In this document: piece after piece, positions 1 to 11,075 of the stretch
Position numbering within the stretch: the stretch's first letter is position 1
Layout of the letters: each line of letters starts with the position of its first letter
DNA from: Drosophila pseudoobscura
Taxonomy: Eukaryota > Arthropoda > Insecta > Diptera > Drosophilidae
Assembly (NCBI RefSeq): GCF_009870125.1
Contig: NC_046679.1
Coordinates: forward strand, 22,382,001-22,446,000
Direction of reading: 5' to 3'
DNA length: 64,000 nucleotides
Position numbers and translations under genes: made by a program
The notes under the pieces: generated by a model
Databases searched by the model: none
Seen by the model: the letters and a program-made list of their open reading frames with translations, nothing else
Told to the model about the DNA's origin: nothing

Positions 1-3000
1 GAACTGGGCCGGGGCATAAAGAAGAATGCTCAAAGTAACTTTTAGCAGTTCACTTGAGAGCCAAAATGCGAAAGCGAAAAAGCAGAGGAAGAGGAAGGTC
101 GTTGTTTATTGATTGCCCGACGACTACGAAGGCAGAACAGAACGGAGTAAAGGCAGGCATTGAAGAAGACAAAGGCAGAGCAGAGCAGAGCAGAGCAAAG
201 AAATGGGAACAAAACAGAAACGGAAAGAGAGCATTCGGGAATTGGCACAGGCCCTTGAAAAAAGTTCTTCAAGCCCACGCAAATGAAACAACCGACCGAC
301 AAATGGCGGAACGAAGAAGATTATGATGGTATGAGGGTGAGAATTGAGATTAAGAGAGAGAGAGAGGAAGACGCAGACGAGCCAAGTGCAAGTGAAGGCA
401 TTAACAAAGGAAGGCACAAATTATGAAGACATTCAAGACAGAGTTCCCAGAGCTCCTTTGGGGTTTGGGAAGCGAAGCAATACTTCATTGTATTTTGGAT
501 ATCAATAGGAGTATTGTCACCCTTCGTCTAGAGGACTGGGCTGCTGTTTAACATTGAAATAAGTATGATTCCATGAAGATTGTATCCATTTTGTTAAAAG
601 TTAAATTAATGCTTAAGATTTCCGTTTTTGGATTTTACACCTTTCTGTTTTTATTGGTTCCCTCTATGTCGGATGGGCATTTGTTTGAGCTTAATTTGAA
701 GGGAACATCCGGAACATGGGCCTGTGCCTTTCGCATTTGCCGCCTGCCAAATGACATCTGTTGTTGGCCAAATGATTGAGGCAAGAGAGGAAGAGGGGGG
801 GAGATCAACAAGCATCGGAAATGCGGCAGTGGGGGCACTCGTAGCCCGACGGGATAGACGGATGGACGGACTCATTGAACCACAAGATGAATACAAAGAT
901 GCCAAATCAACTCGAACGAGTTTGCACTCCGTTCCCTCTCGGTCCCGTCCCTTCCTCTCTTTTCGTTTGCAGGTCAATTGCATCCCAGTCCGAGTTGGCA
1001 GCACTCCAGAGCCCCAGCGACATTTGAGTTTTGCACTCAACATGAACGTGTGACGGTGGAAAGGTCTGTCTGGTCTGCCAGTCGGAACCAGTAAGCAGTC
1101 ACTAGTTGAGTGCGTGCAGCGTTTGTCAAATTGCCAGCAGAGCTGTTGAGAGTTTTCCAGTTGCACCAGTCGCAATCACCGGGTCCCGTCCCGGCTGCAA
1201 TCTCGGCACATCCCATAGCATCCCATCCATATCCCAACAGTAGTTGACAAAAGTCATCCAACCAGGGAACGTCACCGACAAACCAACAGCAAGAACAACA
1301 GCAGCAACAGCAATCACAACCGCAACATTTGTAATGGAAATTCCTGCATTGAAATCTCGTTTCGTTTCGTTTAGCCTCAGCGTTTCTCTTTCTGTCTTTT
1401 GGTATACCCTTGCAGAGGGTATCAAACCTTATAAGCGAAACCAGATTCGAACAGTCAAGCACGCGACATGTACTTTGTTTTTGATTTCTCTTTTGCAGCA
1501 TTCGCTTGTGGGTTATCGAAGAATAAGCTCGGAGGAATGGGAACAGTTGGGAGTATACACCTCTGGCTTATTGAATCCGTGTACTTCGGATCAACGTCCA
1601 TATATTCTCTTATATAATACAAATCGAGTTAATCGATTGTCTGAATATTATTGTATCATAAATATGCATTGTATATTTATTTGCGCATCTTTTAGGGTAT
1701 CACGAACTTCAAATCCTTGAAGGTTTCATTTTTGTTGGTTTCATTTTTGCGGTTCGGTTTTGTTTTTGGGTTTTCCAGCTGTTGGCTGCAAGTGGCATTG
1801 TTATTGCTGCTGTAACTGTTGCGGTTCCGTCATCATGCCCGGCCCGAGCCACAGCCGCAGCCCCACACCCATCCCCATCCCCAGCCCCATCATCGTGACA
1901 AGTCAATGAACCAGCTAAGTTTTGGGGCTTAACCGACAAAAAGCCCTTCAGCTCCATTGGCCACTTGACCGGCAGTGGGGTGAAGCCTTTGCAGTGGGAT
2001 GGGTGGTGTGGTGTTTTAGGCCATTCTATTTGATGATCGATCGATGGTTATGATGATATGTATTCCCCCTCCCCCGTTGCCAAAGCCAAAGTATTACCAT
2101 GTCACCTAATGGCCGTCCGATGGTAATGGGCTTGGGTGGGGGACATCGATTCGACGGATGCCAATCCGCTTATCAGCTGGAAATGTGTGTTTCGCACACA
2201 CGATTAGCATATTTAATGTTTGGAAATTGCAAATTAGCTAATCCCAGCCGGCACCCGGCACCGAATTGAGTTACAAGCCCATTCTACTTCGTCTGTGACC
2301 CCTGCGTGAACCCCCAGCCGCCAGAGGGTCGAGAAATCTCCACGATGTTCGTGTCTAGTCTGATGTTTATCTTTAGAGCGCGAGACTAACTTAATTCGCT
2401 GCGACACGCCACGCAAAGGAATAAAACTATTTTACACCGACTTGATTTAGTACGAGCACTAGTATATTCTTAGCAACAGTCAATAAAGAAATAACAAAGA
2501 GTCGGAGCACTAATAGCCTGCGAAAAGCAACAAGAAGGGGGGGGGCTCGGCTGTGGCCGATAATCCGACTATGGGATACCCGCCAATCAGATTGATTTGT
2601 GGTACGCTAATGGGGATTTCATGGCGTGAAAACAGTTCCAGCCAAGACCGAGAAACGATCGAGGATGGAGAAGATAGCTGGGGAATGTATGACCAATAAA
2701 AATTACCGAGAAAAACGCTTCCCCAATCACCCATAGCCAATATACCCTTGTACTTTGCAAGTAACGGGTATGACGTACATACAAACAGCAACTACAGAAG
2801 AGACCCAACTAAGTCGAGATTAGACACAGAAATTGGGTTCAAGAGCAAACAGCACTAGAAAGCAATGGAGATTTAGAGGGGAACAGAGGTACAAGGGCTA
2901 GATAGATGGACTGTGCCCAAAAACAATGTGTGCGCCAAATGCGTACTCAATAGAAAGCATGGAGAGACAACAGAAAGAGTGAAGCAAAAAACAAACACCG

Positions 3001-4005
3001 CAGCACACAGACACAACGAAAAAATCAATCTAAATTGAATTATACAACACCAACAACAGACAAACATACTCGTACATACGCAGACAACAGAGAACAGAGA
3101 ATTGCATGGCACATTTACAGCAACAGCAACAGCAACAACACAACAACAAGATGAGCCAAAAGAAACGAAACGGGTTTTCGTGAGACGGAGATGAAAAGAT
3201 TCTCAATGAATGGGAAATCAAGTAAGCGCAAGCAGAGGCTAAATAAAGATGAGATGCATAAATTAGACTCCTCTCTCTTTCTCCACCTTTGGGGTCTCTG
3301 TTGCAATTTTGTAACAATTTGTAAAGGAGCCGCTGTGGGGAGTGGTTGGGGGAGGCAGACATGTCTGCTCTTTTAGCCTGTGCTTTTGTACATATTTGTG
3401 TTGTATTTTTTTTGGCAGATAAAATTGAATACAAATTCAGAAGCAGAGGTAGACGACGGGCACGCTTGATCGAGAGTCTCAGGTGCGCTTTTGCTCAAAT
3501 GATTTGATTATTTAGGAAATTTAACCAGAACGAAAGAAATATTCTATTGAAGGGACACAGAATCCGGTTTCGGAACAAAATAAGCAGAGATGCTGACTGA
3601 AGCGGGGGTTGGTTTTCTATTGATTCTTACAAGTTCAATGTCTTTCATCTTTCACAACTGCTATCTGTTCAGGATTTCATCTCTTACCTTTTGAAATCCT
3701 TCAATACTTGTTAACAGCACCAACACACACATGTGCTTACACCCACACACAGGTCTAAATGCAGGTCCCGTAAATCCTTATACAGACACATACACCCGCA
3801 CTAACAAACCAACACACGCGCGTTTACGCTTCTTTTTTGTTTTTCAAGGCGCAAAGGTCAAATTAATTTTACAATTTTTATTATTTTTGTTTATTTATTT
3901 TTGTTGTTTTATATTTTAAGAAGAACGATGCGAATTTATTTTCGAAGTTAGACGCGGCAGCACACCCGCTGTTGGTTCAAATGTGTTGTTAACTGTTGTG
4001 TACAA
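1..4005. other. Gene-free stretch, simple repeats and repeat scraps
   Basis: I see no convincing coding region here. All open frames are short, unspliced and low in complexity. The stretch has purine-rich tracts (around 350-375), CAG/CAA runs (around 3,115-3,150) and short ATACCCTT-type palindromes at 1,403-1,422 and about 2,745-2,775. A non-repetitive part at about 2,085-2,240 packs a GATA-like site, a CAGCTG E-box and TTAGC-type homeodomain sites, so it could be an enhancer. That is inference only. The sequence could also be a long intron of a gene lying to the left. Confidence 0.5.
1403..1422. repeat. Short dispersed palindrome (ATACCCTT/AGAGGGTAT)
   Basis: An imperfect palindrome reads TATACCCTTGCAGAGGGTAT. 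Related copies occur at about 44,728-44,745, 54,391-54,409, 59,889-59,905 and 63,819-63,840, and a looser one at 2,745-2,775. Such motifs are common at the ends of old Drosophila repeats of the INE/DINE type. The assignment is inference. Confidence 0.5.
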
Positions 4006-4407
4006 CAGTGCTGCCAGTCACCATAAGCTAGATGCTGAAAAAAATAAGCTAGAAAAAGCTAAAAACTAAAATAGCTTAAAAATAAACCAATGATAAAAAC
4101 ACATCAGACTAATGGAAACTTTAATTGTTACTAATGACAAAAGGTATTTTGTGCATGCTGCCGTAGTTCCCACGACTTGGTTTCTTCTTGATTCTTGATT
4201 TTTGTCCGATTTCTCGCTAAAAAATTAACTATATTACAATTACAAAAATAAAAAAACAGAAATTGTTTTGTACTTAATTATGTTTAGCCCAAATAAACTA
4301 ACTAAATAAGCTAGATTTCAAGCTATAAGCATTTAAATTGGCTTTCAACCTATTTGGTTTTAAAATAATCAAAATCTAGCTTAAAATAAGCTAAAATGGA
4401 AACACTG
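4006..4407. mobile_element. hAT-like short non-autonomous element, copy 1 (402 bp)
   Basis: The left end reads CAGTGCTGCCAG and the right end TGGAAACACTG, so the ends are inverted repeats of a CAGTGYTGCCA type. The 8 bases on the left (GTGTACAA, 3,998-4,005) match the 8 on the right (GTGTGCAA, 4,408-4,415) at 7 of 8 positions, which suggests an 8-bp target duplication as made by hAT transposases. The inside is AT-rich with many AAGCTA motifs and no reading frame. A second copy lies at 9,925-10,678. Confidence 0.65.
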
Positions 4408-4539
4408 GTGTGCAAGCGCGATGAAGAAACTAACTTAGCCCACTAAGGCCCCCTCTATTTAAGCAGAATAGGAAGGCGATCGAAACCACGGAATATGAAA
4501 CTGTGCATTCTTATTATTATCCACAAAAAAATCTTTTTA

Positions 4540-5250
4540 CTAACCAAAAATCACCCCGATGTCTTTCATCTGAACTGCGCCCAAGTTCTTTAAGATTCAT
4601 AATATTTGTGAAGTGCATTGTAATACCCACTGGACTACAATGGGTTAATCGGGATTTCGATTCTGATCGATTTTGATATTCTATTTAATATTACTAATAT
4701 TTACTATATTATTACCAATAATAAGTTTATTCGATTAGCGAATTAATTTTCCACTTAACTGTATATCTTGTATCTTATCTTGTATAAAAAAAGGTTTTAA
4801 CGAAAAAGTCAAACAAAAACCCGTGAGAGAGTAATCCTTCCTACTGCTCAATTTTGATATTCCATTGAATAATTCTGGCTCACTAAGACCCTTAGCTCTG
4901 CCCCCATAGTCTTATCCTATTGATAAATACATTTTCTACAAGATTGGCTAGTTTTAAGTCCTTGCTTTGTTTGCATTTTTCTAAAAAAATGTTTAGGCAA
5001 AAAAAGTAAAAACTCGGAATGAAACGTAAGTGTGTATGCAATTTTACGTTATGGTTGCTTGTCAACAGGTTTCTGTTATGCGTATGGGTCATTTGTATAC
5101 CCTATTTACTTTAATAATGTTAAAATTCCAAGCTGCTTTAAAAATTAACTTATAATGATGGAAATGTTTTTGACCTATTCATATATACAGATGCGTGTTT
5201 TGCGGATATATATCTCGGTCCCGATACCTATTCTAGGTCTCTGTTAGAAG
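4540..5250. repeat. Dispersed AT-rich repeat, copy 1
   Basis: Segments match a repeat near 41,980-42,960. Shared phrases include one around TGAACTGCGC, one around AACGAAAAAGTC, and one around TTTTCTACAAGATTGG followed by a lysine-poor T-rich tract. It has no coding capacity. The age and family cannot be told by eye. A DINE/INE-like or other non-autonomous origin is possible. Confidence 0.5.
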
Positions 5251-5434
5251 ATCGCTAAAATAGCTTAAAGCTAAGCTAAAATAGCTTAGCTTTCTGCCTA
5301 TATTGGAGCCAGATGACAAACATTTCCTCGATTCTATAATATCTTTTTCTATAGGGTGCAGATGCAGGCGTCGATGTTGTGGGAAATACAAAAAATTCCT
5401 CGTCCTCATAGCATATCATATGTAGAGACAGGGC

Positions 5435-5581
5435 TAGGTAAGGTTCGTACGAGCCTTGCAATTTCCGTTGGCTGTATTTGCCTGTTGTCCATACCTTTCC
5501 ATAGCCCAGCGGTTCGAGTTGATGTTCGAGTTCGCTTGGCCGGTTCGATCAAACCAAAGAGGGCGTTTAATAAAATGAAAC
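5435..5581. repeat. Short repeat shared with the Dhfr upstream region
   Basis: The segment around GGTTCGTACGAGCCTTGC and the following TTTGCCTGTTGTCCATACC match 38,605-38,665, upstream of Dhfr, with a few differences. The foldback element inserted into the right end of this block at 5,582. Confidence 0.5.
5575..5581. repeat. Target-site duplication, left (ATGAAAC)
   Basis: ATGAAAC directly before the element start at 5,582 is repeated exactly at 7,531-7,537 directly after its end. A 7-bp duplication is characteristic of some P-superfamily elements such as Galileo. Confidence 0.85.
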
Positions 5582-7530
5582 CACTAACCATACAGTATAT
5601 AGATGTGCCAGTTCATACAACGAAATTGTCACACACCGACTTGCGCTATCCGTACCCCAGAGTGACGTCATCATGAGCGATAGAGCGCAGAGAGAACATC
5701 TTTGCATGTGTTAGTACACACGCAATATGTTTCGACAAAAATATGTGATTGTATGTTTTTTCAGATTTTTTGAACTCTCTCAGGTCTGATCTGTTTTGCC
5801 ACCAGCATGTTTTAGTGTATGGGTGCACATGCATTCTCACGTACTTTGCGTGTGTGTGTTTAGTATTGCTGGCCGCTAGAACTGAAATTTGAGTTTGGTT
5901 CTTGTTTCGGGTCTTTTGATGGACTGACCTACCGCCACAATATAAATGAAGAATGGGCAGGGGGTGGGGGTATGGTACACTAGGGCGCGGGAAACAAAAT
6001 AAAAGCTGTTATTTGTTTGATTTATACCACAAAATTTAAAATATTACAATAATATAATTGCACATTTATTTCCTTATCTTAAGCAGGTTGATTATAAATT
6101 ATACAAATTATGCAAACGCCGTCGGCTCTCGACGTTTTTGTTTATTATAACTAAAACAATGATGTATCTAAATATACAATATAAGAATATATATATATAT
6201 ACTTAAATAAATATGCATAAATATAAATGGAATTGGTTTTACATATATTTCAAATCAATTGTCAATCGCGCGCTTTCCGACGGGAATCTGCAAAGTACAA
6301 ATTTAGATGCCGGTCGCACCTTGAATACTCTCATGGACAATACCCATAAATTTTCTAATTCAATTATAAAATATCTTATGTACATACATATGCACATAAA
6401 TATTACAGTTTATTACATTCGTATATTGCATGAGGGTTTTCAAAATTACTGCTGCCCAGTCAGCGTCGAGTCGGTGTGTCTCGAGAGAAAGAATACAAAA
6501 ACAAAATATGAATCGTCTGCGTGCTGAAACCGTAGGGCAGCGTGGTCGCTGATGTCTTTGGCGCGGCACAGTGGGACTCAGCCGAAATAGTAAAAAAATT
6601 GTATGAGTGCTTTAGATAAATTCTAATAGAGAATTTTCCAATCGAATTTTCCCACTGTGCCGCTCCAAAGACATCGGCGATCCGCGACCACCGCTTCGAC
6701 GGTGCTGAGGATCGAGAGTCCAGAATTGCCGAACAGACGAAACCGATGGGCAGCGGGGTCGCGGTAGAGACGAAGTACAGGCGAAAAGGGAATTGAAACC
6801 CCGCGCGCTCCCTCGTGCCTTTTGGGTTCTAATGTTAGGACCCGCCATAGAACAGCTTTTTGGTCGCTCATGCAACATCTTGGTATTGTATAGTCTTTGA
6901 TATAAACAAAACGTCGAGAACCGACGGCGTTTGCATAATTTGTATAATTTATAATCAACCTGCTTAAGATAAGGAAATAAATGTGCAATTATATTATTAT
7001 ATATAGTCGAGAATAAATAATCAACCTGTTTAAAATAAGGAAATAAATGTGTAATTATATTATTGTAATATTTTAAATTTTGTGGTATAAATCAAACAAA
7101 TAACAGCTTTTATTTTGTTTCCCGCGCCCTAGTGTACCATACCCCCACCCCCTGCCCATTCTTCATTTATATTGTGGCGGTAGGTCAGTCCATCAAAAGA
7201 CCCGAAACAAGAACCAAACTCAAATTTCAGTTCTAGCGGCCAGCAATACTAAACACACACACGCAAAGTACGTGAGAATGCATGTGCACCCATACACTAA
7301 AACATGCTGGTGGCAAAACAGATCAGACCTGAGAGAGTTCAAAAAATCTGAAAAAACATACAATCACATATTTTTGTCGAAACATATTGCGTGTGTACTA
7401 ACACATGCAAAGAGGTTCTCTCTGCGCTCTATCGCTCATGATGACGTCACTCTGGGGTACGGATAGCGCAAGTCGGTGTGTGACAATTTCGTTGTATGAA
7501 CTGCCACATCTATATACTGTATGGTTAGTG
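5582..7530. mobile_element. Foldback-type DNA transposon with long inverted arms (Galileo-like)
   Basis: The element starts with CACTAACCATACAGTATATA and ends with its exact reverse complement. The left arm runs from 5,582 to about 6,143 and the right arm from about 6,901 to 7,530. The arms are nearly identical over hundreds of bases, including GC-rich stretches, so the insertion or arm homogenisation is recent. The right arm is longer because a block of about 66 bp is tandemly duplicated (about 6,955-7,000 and 7,021-7,066). The centre (6,144-6,900) has no transposase frame but holds its own inverted repeat (6,537-6,576 with 6,651-6,693). A perfect 7-bp target duplication (ATGAAAC) flanks it. 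Long arms plus 7-bp duplications are known for Galileo, a P-superfamily foldback element of Drosophila. Assignment to Galileo itself is inference. Confidence 0.85.
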
Positions 7531-7996
7531 ATGAAACGTAAGATATCGACAGACAAACATCGATATCTACCCAAAGAAACGCATCGAAGTTCAAATAGTG
7601 TAAGGTGCACCTAACGGCAAGCAAAAATTCGAAAAATGAAGCTGTCATAGCTTATGATAGCAAAGTCCAATTAAACTGAGAAATACCTAAAAAAAAACCC
7701 ATGAGCACTCCCAGTTGATAATCAGCAAGCTCAATGTTACACCCATGCTTAAGCGGAAGTTCATTGCCGTCCCCGCTTTAAAAAATAATAGAATCACCGA
7801 ATCTCAGAGATATCAGAGGAAAAAAACCCCATGGATGCCCCTGCGCAGCAATTGACAAGGGTTAATTACAGATACAGCTTCTACAGAAATCATGTACACC
7901 CCGGAGATAACGACGAGAATTGATAAAGACAGAAGCAGCAAATATATCGACTCATTGGCTCGCTATAATGTTTAGTTTTCAAGAGTCAGCAGCGCC
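7531..7996. other. Upstream of the protease, no gene seen
   Basis: This begins with the right copy of the target duplication (7,531-7,537). It has ATCGATAT-type sites near 7,540 and 7,558 but no open frame of note. It should contain the promoter and short leader of the protease gene that starts at 7,997. Confidence 0.5.
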
Positions 7997-8849
7997 ATGC
8001 AGAAGCTTCTTCCACTCCTCGTCGTCGGGACTCTTTTAGCCGTCTCCAACGTCGATGCGGCTGCCCAGAGGTTGCCGGATAGCCGCATTGTTAATGGGCG
8101 CGAGGCCGCAGAGGGAGAGTTCCCCTATCAGCTCTCACTGCGGCGCCACACCATCCACATCTGTGGTGCCTCCATCCTCGCCAGCAACTGGGCTATAACA
8201 GCGGCCCACTGCATCGACAACCACGAGACGAGTCCCCGCGAGTTCACCCTGCGCCAGGGCACTGTCCTGCGCACCACAGGCGGTTCTATACAGCCCGTGC
8301 AGACCATCTACAAGCATCCCGCGTACGATCGAACGGACATGAATTTCGATGTGGCTCTGCTGCGGACTGCCGTCGGAGCTCTTTCCACGACGCCCATCCG
8401 CCTGCCAGCTGTGAGCGAGGCTATCCCGGAGGGCATGTCCGCCGTCGTCTCTGGCTGGGGACACATGGATATCATTAATCCCGTCCTGGCGCCGGTCCTC
8501 ATGAGCACCACTGTGCAGACCGTTAATCAGGAAAAGTGTGACAGCGCCTTGAAAAATCACGGCGGCGTCACTGATGCGTAAGTGTACAGAGAGCAGAGAT
8601 AGGGAGAGAGATTTGGCACTTGGAATCTCTAATTAATGTCCCACCATCTTGTCTAGAATGTTCTGTGCGGCCGCAAGAAACACGGACGCCTGTCAAGGCG
8701 ACAGCGGAGGTCCCATCAGTGCCGAAGGCACTCTGATTGGAATCGTTTCCTGGGGAGTCAGCTGTGCGGATCCCTATTATCCAGGCGTGTACACTCGTCT
8801 GGCCCACCCCACTGTACGCCGTTGGATACGTCTGCTCACCAAATTGTAA
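7997..8849 (+). CDS. Secreted trypsin-like serine protease (two exons)
   Basis: The exons are 7,997-8,577 and 8,657-8,849, joined by a 79-bp intron with GTAAG and CTAG borders. They give 257 residues, normal for a small S1A protease. Residues 1-22 are a signal peptide. Arg30 followed by IVNG is the zymogen activation site, so there is almost no pro-domain. The catalytic triad is intact: His71 in TAAHC, Asp118 in NFDVALL, Ser210 in GDSGGP. Asp204, six residues before the serine, fills the S1 pocket position of trypsin, so cleavage after Arg or Lys is expected. Paired cysteines sit around the active site. There is no clip domain, which argues for a digestive or reproductive-tract enzyme rather than a cascade protease (inference). 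An AATAAA lies just after the stop. The gene sits alone between transposon-rich blocks. Confidence 0.93.
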
Positions 8850-8869
8850 ATCTCCATCAATAAAGGAAA

Positions 8870-9640
8870 TATACGGGATAACATGCGTGATAGCCTATTT
8901 TGAATGTGCGCGCTAACCTCATCGATAGTTCCTGTCTGGTCAAGCAGCTTAAATATTGCAAACTATTGAATTGAACCTCCGCAACCACACTTCTCGGAGC
9001 GTAATTGGACCTTCGCAACGAATCTTTTCGGAGTGTACTATTCCTTGTTGGCATTCTGGATATCTACTGGAAGTCTTCGAGATCTTTTACCTTGACGCGG
9101 CCCGGCAGTAGCTTGACTTTGCCTCCGCACGGTAGGAGCTCGTTTAATACTCCTCAGACGGAGCCAAGATTTTTTTTTTTCAATTATTAACGTCTACGTT
9201 ACAGAATGGCAAAATCAGTATAGGGTTTTCTTACATTATTTACGTGCGACCATATTCATGATTTATCTCAAAAACCAAATTAAGGTTCCAGCTACCGGGA
9301 GAGCATCCGGGATCGATGACGACGAATCCAAGCCCCGAGAGGGAAACCAACAAACGCTTCTGTTTGGGGAAACCAACTGAAATTCTTGGCGATCTGAGGC
9401 CAGTCGATGGTTTCTGGACTACTCTTACAGACTCATGGAGCAGATCTCAGTTCTGGGTGGGTATAATGAGCAAAGACAAAGCTTGGCACAAAAAGCTAAG
9501 CAACTTCTAGGTGCGTCATCAAGTCAGGCAATGTTTTGTGCCGAGGGTTTATTTAATTGAAGTTTAAATAAGCTTTTAAATAATTTAGTTTTAAACAATT
9601 TAAACCGACTAATAGAACCGAATAATGGAATAGAAGATTC
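8870..9640. other. Repeat-derived stretch between inverted 34-bp arrays
   Basis: About two and a half units of the 34-bp repeat are found in reverse orientation at 8,971-9,040, with the clearest unit at 8,986-9,019. The rest, to 9,640, carries no convincing coding region. Together with the forward array at 9,641-9,810 this looks like the body of a foldback-like or otherwise subterminally repeated element. Its outer ends could not be fixed. Confidence 0.5.
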
Positions 9641-9810
9641 GTTGCGGAGGTTCAATTACGCTCCAAGAAGTGTGGTTGCGGAGGTTCAATAACGCTCCAA
9701 GAAGTGTGGTTGCGGAGGTTCAATAACGCTCCAAGAAGTGTGGTTGCGGAGGTTCACTTACGCTCCGAGAAGTCTAGTTGCGGAGGCTGAAGTACGATTC
9801 GAGAGGAATT
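9641..9810. repeat. Tandem array of a 34-bp unit (five copies)
   Basis: Units begin GTTGCGGAGG at 9,641, 9,675, 9,709, 9,743 and 9,777. The first three are almost identical and the last two have drifted. The reverse complement of the same unit is present at 8,971-9,040. Confidence 0.85.
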
Positions 9811-9924
9811 CGAGGCGGATATTTTGGCTGTGGCGGGCCGGTTATGGCTTTCTCGTAGCTGCTTTATATACAAAATTCAGCGGGTAATGTGGCCGTTGGT
9901 GTGCGCTGCGGGCACACTGTGTAC

Positions 9925-10678
9925 CAGTGCTGCCAGATTTTGAGAATCACCATAAGCTAGATTGAAGAAAAAATAAGCTTGAATAAGCTAAATACAAAAA
10001 AAGCTTAAAAATAATCTAACAATAAAAACACATGAAAATAATGTACATATAATTCAATTTTTAAAGAAAGTAATAACATGATTTTATCCACTTCATTCTG
10101 CCATGGCCGAGTGCTCAGCAATGTACAGCCTTTTGCTCCTCTGTTTTTGAGGACTTTCTAGCAAGAGGTATTTTGTTAGTTTGTGTCATGTTTTATAGCG
10201 ACAGCATACTGCCGTAATTGCCACGACTTGGCCCCAATTGTTGACTTACAAAAGCAGCAGTACGCTTATGTGGATTCAGTTGGCATATTGCGCAGCCCCT
10301 CCTTAAATTCATCGAAATTTAACCAGAAATTGTGGAAATTTTTTTTATAAAACACTTTTGTCATTTTTTTTATGCAAATGGGCAAACGTGTGCAATACCA
10401 TAGTGTGACTGAAACTTATCAACGAACAATTACCATACATATATACACAAAATTGGATGATATACCAAAATACGAACAAGATATATGATTTTTGTCCGAT
10501 TTCTCGCTAAAAATTAAGAAATATAACAATACAATCAAATAGCAAAAATTGTTTTGTACCAAATTTTTTGAAGCCAAAATAAGCTAAATGAAATTTTAAA
10601 TAAGATAGATATTTTTCAAGCTATTTTGTTTTTAAATAAGCAAAATCTAGCTTAAAATAAGCTGAAATGGCAACACTG
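9925..10678. mobile_element. hAT-like short non-autonomous element, copy 2 (754 bp)
   Basis: The left end is CAGTGCTGCCAG and the right end TGGCAACACTG, the same inverted ends as the element at 4,006-4,407. The AAGCTA-rich interior and the phrase TTTTTGTCCGATTTCTCGCT are also shared. The flanks are ACTGTGTA (9,916-9,923) and ACTGTATA (10,679-10,686), 7 of 8 alike, but one base lies between the left copy and the terminus, so the duplication is only suggestive. No transposase frame is present. Confidence 0.6.
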
Positions 10679-10703
10679 ACTGTATATTTTAACGATAAGT
10701 CTG

Positions 10704-10714
10704 CGGTCACACTG
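10704..10714 (+). promoter_or_regulatory. Core promoter Motif 1 (CGGTCACACTG)
   Basis: This is an exact match to the Drosophila core-promoter Motif 1 consensus YGGTCACACTR, bound by M1BP and typical of housekeeping genes. It lies about 360 bp before the start codon of the GDE1-like gene and is the likely promoter. It starts 26 bp beyond the end of the hAT-like element. Confidence 0.6.
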
Positions 10715-11075
10715 ATTTACTCGTTTTGTGCGAGATTTTAGTTTTTTTGAACGGTTATTTTAGGCCCTGCCCGTTACAAAAACAATTTTGAACCGAACCT
10801 AAATCGAGGGCTAGACTTTAACCAAGTTCTGAGTCAACAGTGGGGCGGTGGCAGTGATATATTGTAGGAAAAACAGGCGTGGGAGTGGCAACGGCATCAG
10901 CGGGTGGAACAGAGCAGAGCGGGTGGTGTGGTGGTGGCGGCACGCATTCTATTTAGGGTGAGTGCGGTGCATTTACACAAGACACAAGAAAGCAACGAAA
11001 CTAACAAATACTAGAGGTAAAAATAGACCCTAAACAGACACTTAAGTGCAATCTTTCAACAGTTCCCTCTGCTGA

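Noticed and set aside
5646-7466. Identical-looking 64-residue frames on opposite strands (5,646-5,840 and 7,272-7,466)
   Set aside because: They are the same stretch of the two inverted transposon arms and have no protein-like features.
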